Shown: positions 6,763 through 15,615 of the stretch, piece after piece | Layout of the letters: each line of letters starts with the position of its first letter | Numbering within the stretch: the stretch's first letter is position 1 | Origin: JANWVO01 sp964458495 | GTDB taxonomy: Bacteria > Acidobacteriota > Terriglobia > Bryobacterales > Bryobacteraceae | Assembly: GCA_964458495.1 (NCBI GenBank) | Contig: CAYWJB010000003.1 | Coordinates: 1-64,000, forward strand | DNA: 64,000 nt | Direction: 5' to 3' | Notes under the pieces: generated by a model | Told to the model about the DNA's origin: nothing | What the model saw: only the letters and a program-made list of their open reading frames with translations | Database searches by the model: none | Program-made: the position numbers and the translations under genes

Positions 6763-8595
6763 TCATGGCGTGGCCCCAATGGCGAGCCGCTCGCAAAGAG
6801 CCATCAGCGGATAGACAACGGCGCCGAGCGGGTCCAGCAAGAATGGCGCGCAAGCAACCCCCGGCAGGCACGGCGCCACAGGGTCCCATGGGCCGCCTTC
6901 GCGCTGTCGATCCACCAGCCAGGCATAGCCGCGGCGTACGCTTTCGCTCGAGTTGTCTCCGCCGGCCAGCAAGCCCAGCAGCGCCCAGGCTGTCTGGGCC
7001 GGCGTGCTGGGCCCGGGGGCGAACTGCGGGCTAGCGACGGACGAAGGCGCCTCGCCCCAGCCGCCATCGGCGTTCTGGATGGAGCGGATCCATTCGCCCG
7101 CCCGCAGAACCGCCGCTTCGCGCTCGTCGAAGCCCGCTGCGCGAAGTCCGCGCAGCGCCAAAGCCGTCCCGTGCAGGCGGTCTACGCCGCGCGCCCCGTC
7201 CCACCAGGCCTCTGCATGCTGGGCATTCTCGAGGTACTTTACGGCCCGCACAACCGCGGGCGATGACCGCGGGTGGCCGCACTCGATCAGCGCCTCCAGC
7301 ACCGTGGCTGTCACGTCGGCGGCGGATTCCGTGCCGGCACCGGCGCTCCACCCGCCATCAGCCCGTTGCGCGGCGGCCAGCGCCGCGGCCGCTTCGCGGG
7401 GGAGCGGATCGTCCGGGTTCATCTTCGGCGCGGCGCGGCGCAGGGCGAGCAGCACCAGCGCCGTGGTTTCCGCATCCGGCGCGGGGTGCAGATCCCCGCG
7501 AGGCCAGCCGGCTGCAGACTGGCCGGGCGCAGCCGCGCCGTTGCTGCGGTAGCGTGCTTGAAGCGCTGCCACTGCGGCTTCCAGGCCGTTGGCGCCATCC
7601 GCCACCGCCAGCGCCCGAAGCGCCAGAGCGGCATCGCGAACCGTGAGCTCGCACGGCCGCGGCGGGACGGAACCGTTCGGGGGGCCGAGCAGGGAGAGCG
7701 TGCGGTCCAGTTGCGCCAGCGCGTCCGATCCCCGGCCGCCGGCCGCCTCCACGGCCAGCGCGGCGTGCAGGGCCACCGGCAATGTGGGCCATCGCAGCGC
7801 CTCGGCCACCATGGCGTCGTAGGCGCGGAACACGATGGGGTCACGCAGCGCGCGGGGCGCGAAGCGCGCCCAGCGCGCGATGAGCAGCCCGCGGGGCGCG
7901 AAGCGCGCCCAGCGCGCGATGAGCAGCCCGCTCGCGCTGTATAAATCAAAACCGATCTTTTCTGTTTCTACAGGCGGCGGGAGCTCCTTCCGCACCGCCG
8001 GGGCGCCCGGCGCCGGCTTCGGTTGCGCCGCTCCTTGCAGGTAGGCGGCGATGGAGAGCGCCGCATCGCAGACAGTCTGCTGCCTCACCAAGGCAGGGAA
8101 CCGGCCATAGTCGAGAAAGAAGAAATATTCGGGAGGAATGCTTTCCAACCGCTCGTCCGGCGCCGCGCCGGTCCACACCAGCTTGACCCATGTGGAGGCA
8201 GGGCAGCGGTCCAGCCCGCCGCGGTTTGCGATCCACCGGCCAAGCCTCTGCATCGCGCCATCCCTCGCATCCACGCCCGCCAGGCGCAGGGCGAGATAGG
8301 CCTCGATGCCAGCCGTGAAGTCCGACGGACCGTTCTGCCAAAGCGCAACGCCCCCGTCCTGATTCTGGCTCTCGAGCAGCCGCCGGACCCAGGCGCCGTT
8401 CTCCCGCGCCTGCCCAAATTGCCGGGGCCTGAGCAGCCGCGTCCCAAGCGCATGGAGAACATCCAGGTAAGGGCCCCCTTGCAACAGGTTCGGCCACAGG
8501 CCCTCGCCGGTTCGCCAATCCGCCAGACAGGAGGCGGCGCGCCTGGCGGCGCCGCGTAGCGCTTCCGGGTCGCCGGCTGTGGATGCGGAAGTCAT
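6763..8595 (-). CDS. Squalene-hopene cyclase-like protein with altered catalytic motif
   Basis: A 610 aa protein with the double alpha-barrel layout of squalene-hopene cyclases. N-terminal GEGLWPNLLQGGPYLDVL, several QW-type repeats (ESQNQDGG, AAQRADGGW, SIQNADGGWGE) and the C-terminal STPAQTAWALLGL match the family. However, the position of the acid motif DXDD reads D374-A-E-T377 (in HPAPDAETTALVLLAL), so the proton-donating Asp is Glu and the next Asp is Thr. A 13-residue unit GLLIARWARFAPR is directly repeated at residues 223-248. ATGA overlap with ispH indicates coupling. It may be a divergent terpene cyclase, an inactive paralogue or a protein with another prenyl substrate; a canonical cyclase may be encoded elsewhere. 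Confidence 0.8.
   Translation of the reverse strand: MTSASTAGDPEALRGAARRAASCLADWRTGEGLWPNLLQGGPYLDVLHALGTRLLRPRQFGQARENGAWVRRLLESQNQDGGVALWQNGPSDFTAGIEAYLALRLAGVDARDGAMQRLGRWIANRGGLDRCPASTWVKLVWTGAAPDERLESIPPEYFFFLDYGRFPALVRQQTVCDAALSIAAYLQGAAQPKPAPGAPAVRKELPPPVETEKIGFDLYSASGLLIARWARFAPRGLLIARWARFAPRALRDPIVFRAYDAMVAEALRWPTLPVALHAALAVEAAGGRGSDALAQLDRTLSLLGPPNGSVPPRPCELTVRDAALALRALAVADGANGLEAAVAALQARYRSNGAAAPGQSAAGWPRGDLHPAPDAETTALVLLALRRAAPKMNPDDPLPREAAAALAAAQRADGGWSAGAGTESAADVTATVLEALIECGHPRSSPAVVRAVKYLENAQHAEAWWDGARGVDRLHGTALALRGLRAAGFDEREAAVLRAGEWIRSIQNADGGWGEAPSSVASPQFAPGPSTPAQTAWALLGLLAGGDNSSESVRRGYAWLVDRQREGGPWDPVAPCLPGVACAPFLLDPLGAVVYPLMALCERLAIGATP
7852..7929. repeat. 39 bp perfect tandem duplication inside the cyclase-like gene
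   Basis: Two back-to-back identical 39 bp units (7852-7890 and 7891-7929) keep the frame and duplicate 13 residues. Identity at the DNA level, including third positions, indicates a recent slippage or recombination event, unless it is an assembly artefact. Confidence 0.9.
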
Positions 8596-9587
8596 GCCAG
8601 AGCGGACGGCGGAGGAACCGTTCCAGCCAGGCGCGCCACGGGGACCTGCACCTCGGCGGGCAGGCTGAAGCGCACGTCCTCTTCGATGATGTCCACCTCT
8701 TCCACCGATCCGAAGCCCCGCTCCCGCAGCGCCTCAATCAGATCCTGCACCAGGTTCTCCGGGGCGGAGGCGCCGGCGGTGACGGAGACGGTCTTCACCC
8801 CTTCCAGCCACTCGTCGCGGAGAAAACGGCTGTCGTCGATCAAGTAGCTCGGCACACCCGCCCGCTGGCACACCTCCACCAGGCGTTTCGAATTCGAGCT
8901 GTTCTGGCTGCCAACCACGAGCAGCAACTCGCACAGCGGCGCCACCGCCTTGACCGCCGTCTGGCGGTTCTGCGTGGCATAGCAGATGTCCTGGGACTTG
9001 GGGCCGGCGATCTTCGGGAACCGGCGCTCGAGGATTTCGATGATGCCGCGGGTTTCGTCCAGGCTCAACGTCGTCTGCGTGAGGTAGCAGACCCTGTCGG
9101 GATCGGGCACCTGCACCTGCTCGGCGTCCTGCTCGGACTCGACGATGATCGTGTTGGCAGGCGCTTCGCCGTAAGTGCCCTCGATCTCCTCGTGCTCCTT
9201 GTGGCCGATCAGGAGGATGGTGTAGCCTTCCTTGGCGAACCGCACGGCCTCGAGGTGAACTTTGGTGACCAGCGGGCAGGTGGCGTCGATCACCGCCAGC
9301 CCGCGCTCCTTCGCGGTCTGCCGCACGGCAGGAGATACGCCATGCGCGCTGAAGATGACTCGTGCACCGGCGGGGACATCTTCGAGCTCATTCACGAAGA
9401 TGGCGCCCATCGCGCGGAGCTCGTCGACCACATGCCGGTTGTGGACAATCTCCTTGCGGACATAGATCGGCGCGCCATAAAGCTCCAGGGCGATCTTGAC
9501 GATGTCGATGGCGCGAACGACGCCTGCGCAGAAGCCCCTGGGCCGCAGCAGGAGAATCTTTTTCCCAGCGGAATATGCGGTTTGCAT
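8592..9587 (-). CDS. ispH: 4-hydroxy-3-methylbut-2-enyl diphosphate reductase IspH
   Basis: IspH, an iron-sulfur enzyme, performs the last step of the MEP pathway, giving IPP and DMAPP. The 331 aa sequence has the three cluster cysteines in RGFCAGVVRAI, DATCPLVTKVH and DICYATQNRQ, plus substrate-site HNRHVV, SAHGVS and GSQNSSNSKRL. It is the first gene of the terpenoid operon, so precursor supply is co-transcribed with squalene and hopanoid genes. The ATG at 9587 is about 14 nt from the predicted transcription start, with no clear ribosome binding site. Confidence 0.97.
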   Translation of the reverse strand: MQTAYSAGKKILLLRPRGFCAGVVRAIDIVKIALELYGAPIYVRKEIVHNRHVVDELRAMGAIFVNELEDVPAGARVIFSAHGVSPAVRQTAKERGLAVIDATCPLVTKVHLEAVRFAKEGYTILLIGHKEHEEIEGTYGEAPANTIIVESEQDAEQVQVPDPDRVCYLTQTTLSLDETRGIIEILERRFPKIAGPKSQDICYATQNRQTAVKAVAPLCELLLVVGSQNSSNSKRLVEVCQRAGVPSYLIDDSRFLRDEWLEGVKTVSVTAGASAPENLVQDLIEALRERGFGSVEEVDIIEEDVRFSLPAEVQVPVARLAGTVPPPSALA

Positions 9588-9607
9588 AATTTAAACGGAT
9601 TGTTTTC

Positions 9608-9616
9608 ATTATAGCA
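9608..9616 (-). promoter_or_regulatory. Extended -10 promoter of the ispH-hopanoid operon
   Basis: On the minus strand 9616-9608 reads TGCTATAAT, a perfect extended -10 element. No good -35 box is present at the expected distance, as expected for extended -10 promoters. Transcription would start near 9601, leaving a very short leader before ispH. Confidence 0.6.
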
Positions 9617-9703
9617 GCCGTCCTCTTCCGGGGCCGCCGCCGCAGGCCGTCGGGCCCTGCGAATCATTGGATTGCGGACGCCGGGCGCGGATGCGGGAAT
9701 CTG

Positions 9704-10165
9704 TCACCGGCGCTGGCGAAAGAACTCTTCGAGCAGTGCGGCGCATTCCGGCCCGAGAACCCCCTCGGTGACCTCGACCCGGTGGTTCAACAGCTCGGAG
9801 TCCGCCAGGCGGAACTTCGACCGCACGCCCCCGAACCGGATGTCCCGCGCGCCGAAGACGAGCCGCGCGATGCGTGCATGCACGATGGCGCCCGCACACA
9901 TCACGCAGGGCTCCAACGTGACATACAGTGTGGCGCCGCAGAGGCGGTAATTCGCAACCGCCTCCGCCGCCTCGCGCAGCGCCAGGATCTCGGCGTGCGC
10001 CGTGGGGTCCAGAGACGAGACCGGGCGGTTCCAGCCCGCCCCGATCTCCTTGCCTTCCAGCACGACGACCGCTCCCACCGGGACCTCGCCCCCGGCCTCG
10101 CCCCGGCGGGCAAGCTCGAGCGCGCGCCTCATCCAGAACTCGTCGACCGCGGAATCCGTCTGCAT
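9704..10165 (-). CDS. tadA: tRNA adenosine(34) deaminase TadA
   Basis: A 153 aa zinc deaminase that converts A34 to inosine in tRNA-Arg(ACG). The zinc/catalytic motif TAHAEILALREA and the PCVMCAGAI motif with two cysteine ligands are intact. Length is typical. It lies 116 bp upstream of ispH on the same strand, but ispH has its own promoter, so co-transcription is uncertain. The gap to the divergent permease gene is 66 bp. Confidence 0.95.
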   Translation of the reverse strand: MQTDSAVDEFWMRRALELARRGEAGGEVPVGAVVVLEGKEIGAGWNRPVSSLDPTAHAEILALREAAEAVANYRLCGATLYVTLEPCVMCAGAIVHARIARLVFGARDIRFGGVRSKFRLADSELLNHRVEVTEGVLGPECAALLEEFFRQRR

Positions 10166-10214
10166 TGTTACAAAAGTTTCGGCGGAGGGGCCCGGCCGGC
10201 CGCTTCTGTCCGCC

Positions 10215-10220
10215 TAGAAT
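10215..10220 (+). promoter_or_regulatory. Candidate -10 box of the first exporter operon
   Basis: TAGAAT at 10215-10220 lies 12 bp before the ATG at 10232, which implies a leader of only about five nucleotides. No matching -35 box is seen. Confidence 0.35.
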
Positions 10221-10231
10221 GAAAGTGTCCC

Positions 10232-11395
10232 ATGAAATTCCTGCCGCTGATCGTGAAGAACGCCTTGCGGAACCGGCGGAGGACGCTGCTGACCATCTCC
10301 AGCCTGGCCGTCTCGCTCTGCCTTCTGGGCGTCATGATGGCGCTTTACTATGCGCTCTTCATCGGCGGCCAGCCGGCCAAGGCGCAGGCGCGGCGGGTCG
10401 TGGTCCGCCACAAGGTGTCGATCGTGTTCCCGCTGCCGCTGTATTTCCGCGAGCGCATCGCCCAGGTTCCTGGCGTCGAAGAGGTGATGCTGTGGTCCTG
10501 GTTCGGCGGCGTCTACAAAGATGCCCGCGACCAGCGGAATTTCTTCGCGCGCATGGCCGCCGACGCCGAGCGGCTGTTCCGCGTCTACCAGGACTATGTG
10601 ATCCCGGAGGAGCAGAAGCAGGCGTTCATCCGGGACCCCGCCGGCTGCATTGTCAACAAGGCGCTGGCCGAAAGGCACGGTTTCCAGGTCGGGGACAAGA
10701 TCCTCATCCGGGGCGACATCTACCCCTTCGATCTCGACCTGACCGTGCGCGGCATCTACACCTCCACCGATTTCGACGACGACACGCTGTGGTTCAACTG
10801 GAAGTACATGGAGAACGCGCTTCGGAACTCGCCGCGCCTCATGGCCGGCGGCTTCACGCTGCTGGCGCGTTCCGAGCAGGACGTGGCCGCCATCAGCCGC
10901 GCGGTGGACGAGATGTTCGCCAACTCCGAGGCGCCCACGAAGACCGAGAGTGAATACGCCTTCGGCCTGTCGTTCCTCTCCTTCCTCGGCAACATCAAGG
11001 TCATCCTGATGAGCATCTGCTTCGCGGTGACGTTCACCGTTCTCCTGATCACGGCCAACACGATGGCCATGAGCGTCCGCGAGCGCGTGCGCGAGGTCGG
11101 CGTGCTGCGCACGCTGGGCTTTGGCCAGCCCGCGATCGTTGGGTTGATCGTCGGCGAAAGCGCCCTGATCTCGCTGGCGGGCGGGCTGATGGGCGTGCTG
11201 GTGGCCGGCGGGCTTTGCTGGGTCATCCGGCAGGGCCCGGCAATCGTGCAACAGGCGAAGACGCTGACCATCGAGTGGCCGGTTTTCGCGGCGTTGATGG
11301 GCGTGAGCCTCGCAGTGGGCGTGGCGAGCGCCATCGTTCCGGCTGTGGCCGCGGCGCGCACCAACATCATCGACGCCCTGCGCTTCACCGATTGA
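10232..11395 (+). CDS. MacB/FtsX-family ABC transporter permease (exporter 1)
   Basis: A 387 aa inner-membrane permease: one N-terminal transmembrane helix (about 20-45), a periplasmic MacB core domain, then three C-terminal helices with the FtsX signature around MSVRERVREVGVLRTLGFGQ. The ATPase domain is separate, unlike E. coli MacB. It is first of four genes forming a complete exporter: this permease, a second permease, a HlyD adaptor and an ATPase. Such systems move lipopeptides, lipoproteins or toxic compounds using ATP; the substrate here is unknown. Confidence 0.88.
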   Translation: MKFLPLIVKNALRNRRRTLLTISSLAVSLCLLGVMMALYYALFIGGQPAKAQARRVVVRHKVSIVFPLPLYFRERIAQVPGVEEVMLWSWFGGVYKDARDQRNFFARMAADAERLFRVYQDYVIPEEQKQAFIRDPAGCIVNKALAERHGFQVGDKILIRGDIYPFDLDLTVRGIYTSTDFDDDTLWFNWKYMENALRNSPRLMAGGFTLLARSEQDVAAISRAVDEMFANSEAPTKTESEYAFGLSFLSFLGNIKVILMSICFAVTFTVLLITANTMAMSVRERVREVGVLRTLGFGQPAIVGLIVGESALISLAGGLMGVLVAGGLCWVIRQGPAIVQQAKTLTIEWPVFAALMGVSLAVGVASAIVPAVAAARTNIIDALRFTD

Positions 11396-11414
11396 CCTTG
11401 CGGAGACTTGCGGA

Positions 11415-12581
11415 ATGATCCTGCCCCTCTCCTACAACCTGCGCAATCTCGCGGTGCGCCGGACGACGACGGCGATGACCGCGCTGGGCATCGCGCTCAC
11501 CGTCGCGGTGCTGGCGGCATCGTTCGCGCTGGTGGACGGGCTGCGGCTGGCGCTGGAGGCTTCCGGCCATCCGCTGAACATCCTGGTGACGCGGAAGGGT
11601 TCAGAGTCCGAACTGGCGTCGAACTTCGAGCGCCGCGTCTTCGACGATCTGAAGTTCAAGCCTGGCATCGCCCGCAACGCCGCCGGCGAGCCTCTGGCAT
11701 CGCTCGAGGTCGTCACCGTGATCAACCTGGTCAGCGTGGAGTTCCCCGAGGGCGCGAACGTGAACGTGCGGGGAGTGACGCCCGTGGGATTGGAGCTTCG
11801 CGAGGACGCCCGCCTCACGGAGGGACGGTGGTTCACGCCGGGACGGCGCGAGGCCACCGTGGGCAGCTCCATCGCCAAACGCTACCCCGAGGCGCGCCCC
11901 GGCAGGAAGATCCGCTTCGGGCGCGGCGAGTGGGAGGTGGTGGGCGTTTACGACAGCGAGCAGATGGCGCGAAACTCCGAGATTCTGGTCGACCTGAACC
12001 AGGTGGCGGCGGACTTCGGCCGCGAAAGCGTGCTGAGTTCGGCTCTGGTGCGCGCCACTGACCCTGTGGCCCACCAGGCGCTGATCAATGATCTCGAAGC
12101 CGACACGCGCCTCAATGTGCAGGCGCGCTCCGAGAAGGAGTATTACGCGCAACAGACATCGAGCGGAGACCTGATCCGGTACCTGGGCACGGTGGTGGCG
12201 GTGATCATGGCCGTCGGGTCGTGTTTCGGCGCCATGAACACCATGTACGCAGCCGTGGCGCGCCGCTCGCGCGAGATCGGGACCTTGCGCGTGCTCGGCT
12301 TCTCCCGGTCGGCGATCCTGGTGAGCTTCTTCATCGAGTCGCTGATGCTGGCGGCTCTGGGCGGCGCGCTGGGCATTCTGCTGGTGCTTCCCGTCAACGG
12401 GCTGTCGACCGGGATCGGCAGCTTCGTGACGTTTTCCGAGATTGCATTCCAGCTGCGAATCACGCCGCAGACGATGGCCGCTGCGTTCCTGTTCGCGCTG
12501 GCGATGGGCGCCGCGGGCGGGCTGCTGCCAGCGTTTCAGGCGGCGCGCAAGGAGATCCTGACGGCGCTGAGGGAGGGTTGA
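11415..12581 (+). CDS. MacB/FtsX-family ABC transporter permease (exporter 1, second subunit)
   Basis: A 388 aa protein with the same architecture as the preceding gene: N-terminal helix, large periplasmic domain, three C-terminal helices and the FtsX signature (ARRSREIGTLRVLGFSR). It starts 19 bp after the first permease. Two non-identical permeases suggest a heterodimer working with the single ATPase at 13917-14624. Confidence 0.88.
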   Translation: MILPLSYNLRNLAVRRTTTAMTALGIALTVAVLAASFALVDGLRLALEASGHPLNILVTRKGSESELASNFERRVFDDLKFKPGIARNAAGEPLASLEVVTVINLVSVEFPEGANVNVRGVTPVGLELREDARLTEGRWFTPGRREATVGSSIAKRYPEARPGRKIRFGRGEWEVVGVYDSEQMARNSEILVDLNQVAADFGRESVLSSALVRATDPVAHQALINDLEADTRLNVQARSEKEYYAQQTSSGDLIRYLGTVVAVIMAVGSCFGAMNTMYAAVARRSREIGTLRVLGFSRSAILVSFFIESLMLAALGGALGILLVLPVNGLSTGIGSFVTFSEIAFQLRITPQTMAAAFLFALAMGAAGGLLPAFQAARKEILTALREG

Positions 12582-12585
12582 ACCG

Positions 12586-13920
12586 TTGTCGGAGGACTTG
12601 CGAGGACTCAGGATCGACCGGAGTGCGGCGCCGCAAGGCGGCGGCGGAGGGCGCCTGAAGTGGATTGTCGGTGCTGTCCTCATGCTGGTGCTTTTGGGCG
12701 CAGGCGCCGCCGCCTACCGCTTCTGGAACGCGGCGCCGGAGGTGACGGTGGTGCGCGTGCAGGCGCAGCGCACGGGCGGGGCAGGCGCCGGGGCGGTGGT
12801 GCTGAATGCGACGGGCTACATTGTGGCGGCGCACAAGATTCAGGTGGCGTCAAAGGTGGTGGGCAAGGTAGCGTGGATCGGCGTCGAAAAGGGTGACAAG
12901 GTGCGCGCCGGGCAGGTGATCGTGCGGCTGGAGGATGACGAATACCGCGCACAGCTGCAACAGGCCCGGGGCCAGCTTGCCGCATTGCAGGCGAAGCTGG
13001 AGGAACTGGAGCGCGGCTCGCGCCCGGAGGAGATCGAGGCGGCGCGGGCGCAGGTGGCCCAGGCGAAGGCCGATCTCGAAAACGCCCGCGTGCAGCTGGA
13101 GCGGATCCGGCAGCTCGCGGCGGAGAAGGTGATGTCGAAGTCGGCGCTCGACGACGCGCAGGCGCGCTACGATGCGGCGGCGGCGCGGGTCGAGAATCTC
13201 GAAAAGACATACGAGCTCGTGCGCATCGGCCCGCGGCGCGAGGCGGTCGAGGCCATGCGCGGGCAGGTGGACGCGGCGCGCGGCGCCGTGGCGTTCGCCG
13301 AGACGCAACTGGCCAACACGTTGATCCGTGCGCCGGTCACCGGGACCATTCTCGAGCGGGGCGTCGAGAAAGGCGAATTCGTCACCACCAGCTTCGTCGG
13401 CGAGCGCGGCGCCAAGGGCTACGTGGTGACGCTGGCGGACCTGAACGACCTGCGGGTGGAGCTCGACATCTCGCAGAACGATTTCGCGAAGCTGAAGTCC
13501 GGGCAGAAGGGCGTCATTACGGCCGATGCCTGGCCGGGCGCGGAATGGCAGGGAGTGCTGGACGAGATCGCGCCCGAGGCCAACAGGCAGAAGGCCGCCG
13601 TGCAGGTGAAGGTCAAGGTGCTGAATCCCGACGAGCGGCTCCGCCCGGAGATGAACGCGGCGGTGGCGTTTCTCTCCGACGAGCCGGCGGCAGCTGCCGC
13701 CCCGGGCAAGCCCGTTGTCTTCGTCCCGCCGGCGGCGGTGCGAAACGACCGGGTGTACGTCGTGCTGAACGGCAGGATCGTGGAACGCGCCATCCGCTCG
13801 AGCGGCAACACGCCTCTCGGGCTGCGCGTGGAAGACGGGCTGACCGGCGGCGAGGATCTGGTGCTGAATCCTCCGGCGGATCTCAAGGACGGGATGAAAG
13901 TGAAGGTGAAACAGCCATGA
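12586..13920 (+). CDS. HlyD/MacA-family periplasmic adaptor (exporter 1)
   Basis: A 444 aa membrane-fusion protein with an N-terminal signal anchor (about residues 25-45), a lipoyl-like half (ATGYIVAAHKIQVASKVVGK), a long coiled-coil hairpin (about 115-240), the second lipoyl half (LIRAPVTGTILERGVEKGE) and a beta-barrel. It links the permeases to an outer-membrane channel. The TTG start at 12586 is supported by GGAGGG about nine bases upstream and by a 4 bp gap to the second permease. The final ATGA overlaps the ATPase start. Confidence 0.88.
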   Translation: MSEDLRGLRIDRSAAPQGGGGGRLKWIVGAVLMLVLLGAGAAAYRFWNAAPEVTVVRVQAQRTGGAGAGAVVLNATGYIVAAHKIQVASKVVGKVAWIGVEKGDKVRAGQVIVRLEDDEYRAQLQQARGQLAALQAKLEELERGSRPEEIEAARAQVAQAKADLENARVQLERIRQLAAEKVMSKSALDDAQARYDAAAARVENLEKTYELVRIGPRREAVEAMRGQVDAARGAVAFAETQLANTLIRAPVTGTILERGVEKGEFVTTSFVGERGAKGYVVTLADLNDLRVELDISQNDFAKLKSGQKGVITADAWPGAEWQGVLDEIAPEANRQKAAVQVKVKVLNPDERLRPEMNAAVAFLSDEPAAAAAPGKPVVFVPPAAVRNDRVYVVLNGRIVERAIRSSGNTPLGLRVEDGLTGGEDLVLNPPADLKDGMKVKVKQP

Positions 13921-14624
13921 GCGATGACGTGGTGATCCGGGCGCGAGGGCTGACCAAGGAGTATGTGCGCGACGCCTTTCACGTGGTGGCTCTCAAGGAC
14001 GTGGATCTCGATGTGAAGCGCAGCGAGTTTGTGGCGCTGATGGGCCCGTCGGGATCCGGCAAGTCCACTCTGCTGCATCTGGTCGCCGCCATGGACCGCC
14101 CGACGTCGGGCTCGATCGAGGTGCTGGGCTCGAACATAGCGGCGATGCCCGACAAGGAGATGGCGCGCTGGCGCAACCGCCACATCGGGTTCGTGTTCCA
14201 GAGCTTCAACCTGATCCCGGTGCTGACGGCGCTGGAAAACGTCGAGCTGCCGCTGAAGCTCACGCACCTGAAGAAGGGCGAGCGCGTGCAGCACGCCGCC
14301 ACCGCCCTGAAGCTGGTGGGGCTCGGCGACCGCATGGATCACTACCCGCGCCAGCTGTCCGGAGGGCAGGAGCAGCGCGTCGCCATCGCCCGCGCCATCG
14401 TCACCGACCCCGACATCCTGCTCTGCGACGAGCCCACAGGGAACCTGGACGCGCGCAGCGCGAACGAGGTGCTGGAGCTGCTGCGGCGCCTGAACCAGGA
14501 GTTCGGCAAGACGATCATCCTGGTCACCCACGACCCGCACGCGGCGCATTTCGCCACGCACATCCGGCACATCGACAAGGGAGAACTGCTGCCGGAAGGC
14601 AGGAAGCCCGAAGACTGGAGCTGA
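13917..14624 (+). CDS. MacB/LolD-type ABC transporter ATPase (exporter 1)
   Basis: A 235 aa nucleotide-binding subunit with Walker A GPSGSGKST, Q-loop FVFQSFNLIPVL, signature LSGGQEQRVAIARA, Walker B ILLCDEPTGNLD and H-loop ILVTHD. The FNLIPVLTALENVELPL segment is typical of the MacB/LolD group. I start it at the ATG overlapping the adaptor stop; the same frame stays open further upstream, but only as the antisense-like shadow of the adaptor gene. The signature has E where most have Q or R (GGQEQRV), a minor change. Confidence 0.93.
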   Translation: MSDDVVIRARGLTKEYVRDAFHVVALKDVDLDVKRSEFVALMGPSGSGKSTLLHLVAAMDRPTSGSIEVLGSNIAAMPDKEMARWRNRHIGFVFQSFNLIPVLTALENVELPLKLTHLKKGERVQHAATALKLVGLGDRMDHYPRQLSGGQEQRVAIARAIVTDPDILLCDEPTGNLDARSANEVLELLRRLNQEFGKTIILVTHDPHAAHFATHIRHIDKGELLPEGRKPEDWS

Positions 14625-14630
14625 GAGGCG

Positions 14631-15545
14631 ATGGCGCGGCTGGCGATCCTGTACGAGCATCCCACATGGTTCCGCCCTCTGTTCGAGACATTGGAGCGCG
14701 CCGGGATTGCGCACGAGCCTTGGCGGGCCGAGGAGCTGGCGTTCGCGCTGGATGAAACGGAATGGCCCGATCTTGTTTTGAACCGCATGAGCGCATCGGC
14801 GGCGTGGCGCGGGCACGGGCATGCGCAGTTTGCCGTGCGCGAGCTGCTGGCGGTGCTGGAGGCGCGGCGCGTGCCGGTGGTGAACGGAGTGGCCGCTTAC
14901 GAGCTGGAGATCAGCAAGATCCGCCAGCTTGAGCTGTTCCGGCGCGCAGGGGCGCGGGCGCCGCGCACGGCGGCGGCGAATTGCCCGAAGCAGTTGGCAC
15001 GTGCGGCGCAAGGCTTGAGTTTCCCGGTGATGGTGAAGCCGAACTGCGGCGGCGCGGGCGCGGGCGTGCGGCGGTTCGACTCCCCGGCGCGCCTGGAATC
15101 GGGCGCGGATGAGGCGGCGTTCGGCTGTGACAACGTGGCGCTGGTGCAGGAGCACGTCCCGTCCCGCGACGGCGCGTGCTACCGGATCGAGATTCTCGAC
15201 GGGGAGATTCTCTACTGCGTGAAGGTGCAGCGCGACGGCGCGGGCTACAACCTGTGCCCGGCGGATGCCTGCGCCTCGGCGGCGAGGCCCGTGTTCACGC
15301 GGTGCGAGCCGCATGACGAGGCAAGGGTGCTGGCGCTGAACATCGCGCGGCTGGGGCGGATCGACCTTTGCGGGATCGAATACATCCTCGACCACCGCAC
15401 CGGCGAGCCGGTGTTTTACGACTTGAACGTGCTGTCAAACTTCGTCGCCAATGCGCGGGACGTGGTAGGGTTCGACCCCCACGAGCGGCTGGCGGAGTAT
15501 CTGGGGCGGCGCCTGCACGCGCTGCGGACTGCTCGTCACGGCTGA
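14631..15545 (+). CDS. RimK-type ATP-grasp ligase, function unknown
   Basis: A 304 aa ATP-grasp protein. The ATP site elements are FPVMVKPNCGGAGAGVRRF, LVQEHVPS and the metal-binding C-terminal FYDLNVLSNF; the preceding domain carries EISKIRQLELFRRAG, as in RimK/glutathione-synthase-like enzymes. It would ligate a carboxylate to an amine or thiol. It starts 6 bp after the exporter ATPase with a GAGAGG ribosome binding site, so it is co-transcribed with the exporter, which could mean it makes or modifies the exported compound. Substrate not predictable. Confidence 0.75.
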   Translation: MARLAILYEHPTWFRPLFETLERAGIAHEPWRAEELAFALDETEWPDLVLNRMSASAAWRGHGHAQFAVRELLAVLEARRVPVVNGVAAYELEISKIRQLELFRRAGARAPRTAAANCPKQLARAAQGLSFPVMVKPNCGGAGAGVRRFDSPARLESGADEAAFGCDNVALVQEHVPSRDGACYRIEILDGEILYCVKVQRDGAGYNLCPADACASAARPVFTRCEPHDEARVLALNIARLGRIDLCGIEYILDHRTGEPVFYDLNVLSNFVANARDVVGFDPHERLAEYLGRRLHALRTARHG

Positions 15546-15591
15546 CGGGCGACTTGCCAGGAAGGCGTCAGGTGTCGGCGGGATTCAGGTC

Positions 15592-15609
15592 CGCCTGCTG
15601 GGGCAGGCG
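15592..15609. terminator. Hairpin between convergent ATP-grasp and purH genes
   Basis: CGCCTGC and GCAGGCG pair perfectly around a TGGG loop in the 70 bp between the two convergent stops. There is no T-run; symmetric position suggests a bidirectional terminator. Confidence 0.45.
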
Positions 15610-15615
15610 CAAGAC

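Noticed and set aside
6729..6779. ATG at 6779 as hpnA start
   Set aside because: It overlaps the cyclase-like gene and adds 17 unrelated residues; TTG 6728 has AGGAGG at the right distance.
13419..15395. 658-codon minus-strand frame
   Set aside because: It is antisense to the adaptor, ATPase and ATP-grasp genes and has histidine/arginine-rich composition typical of high-GC shadows.
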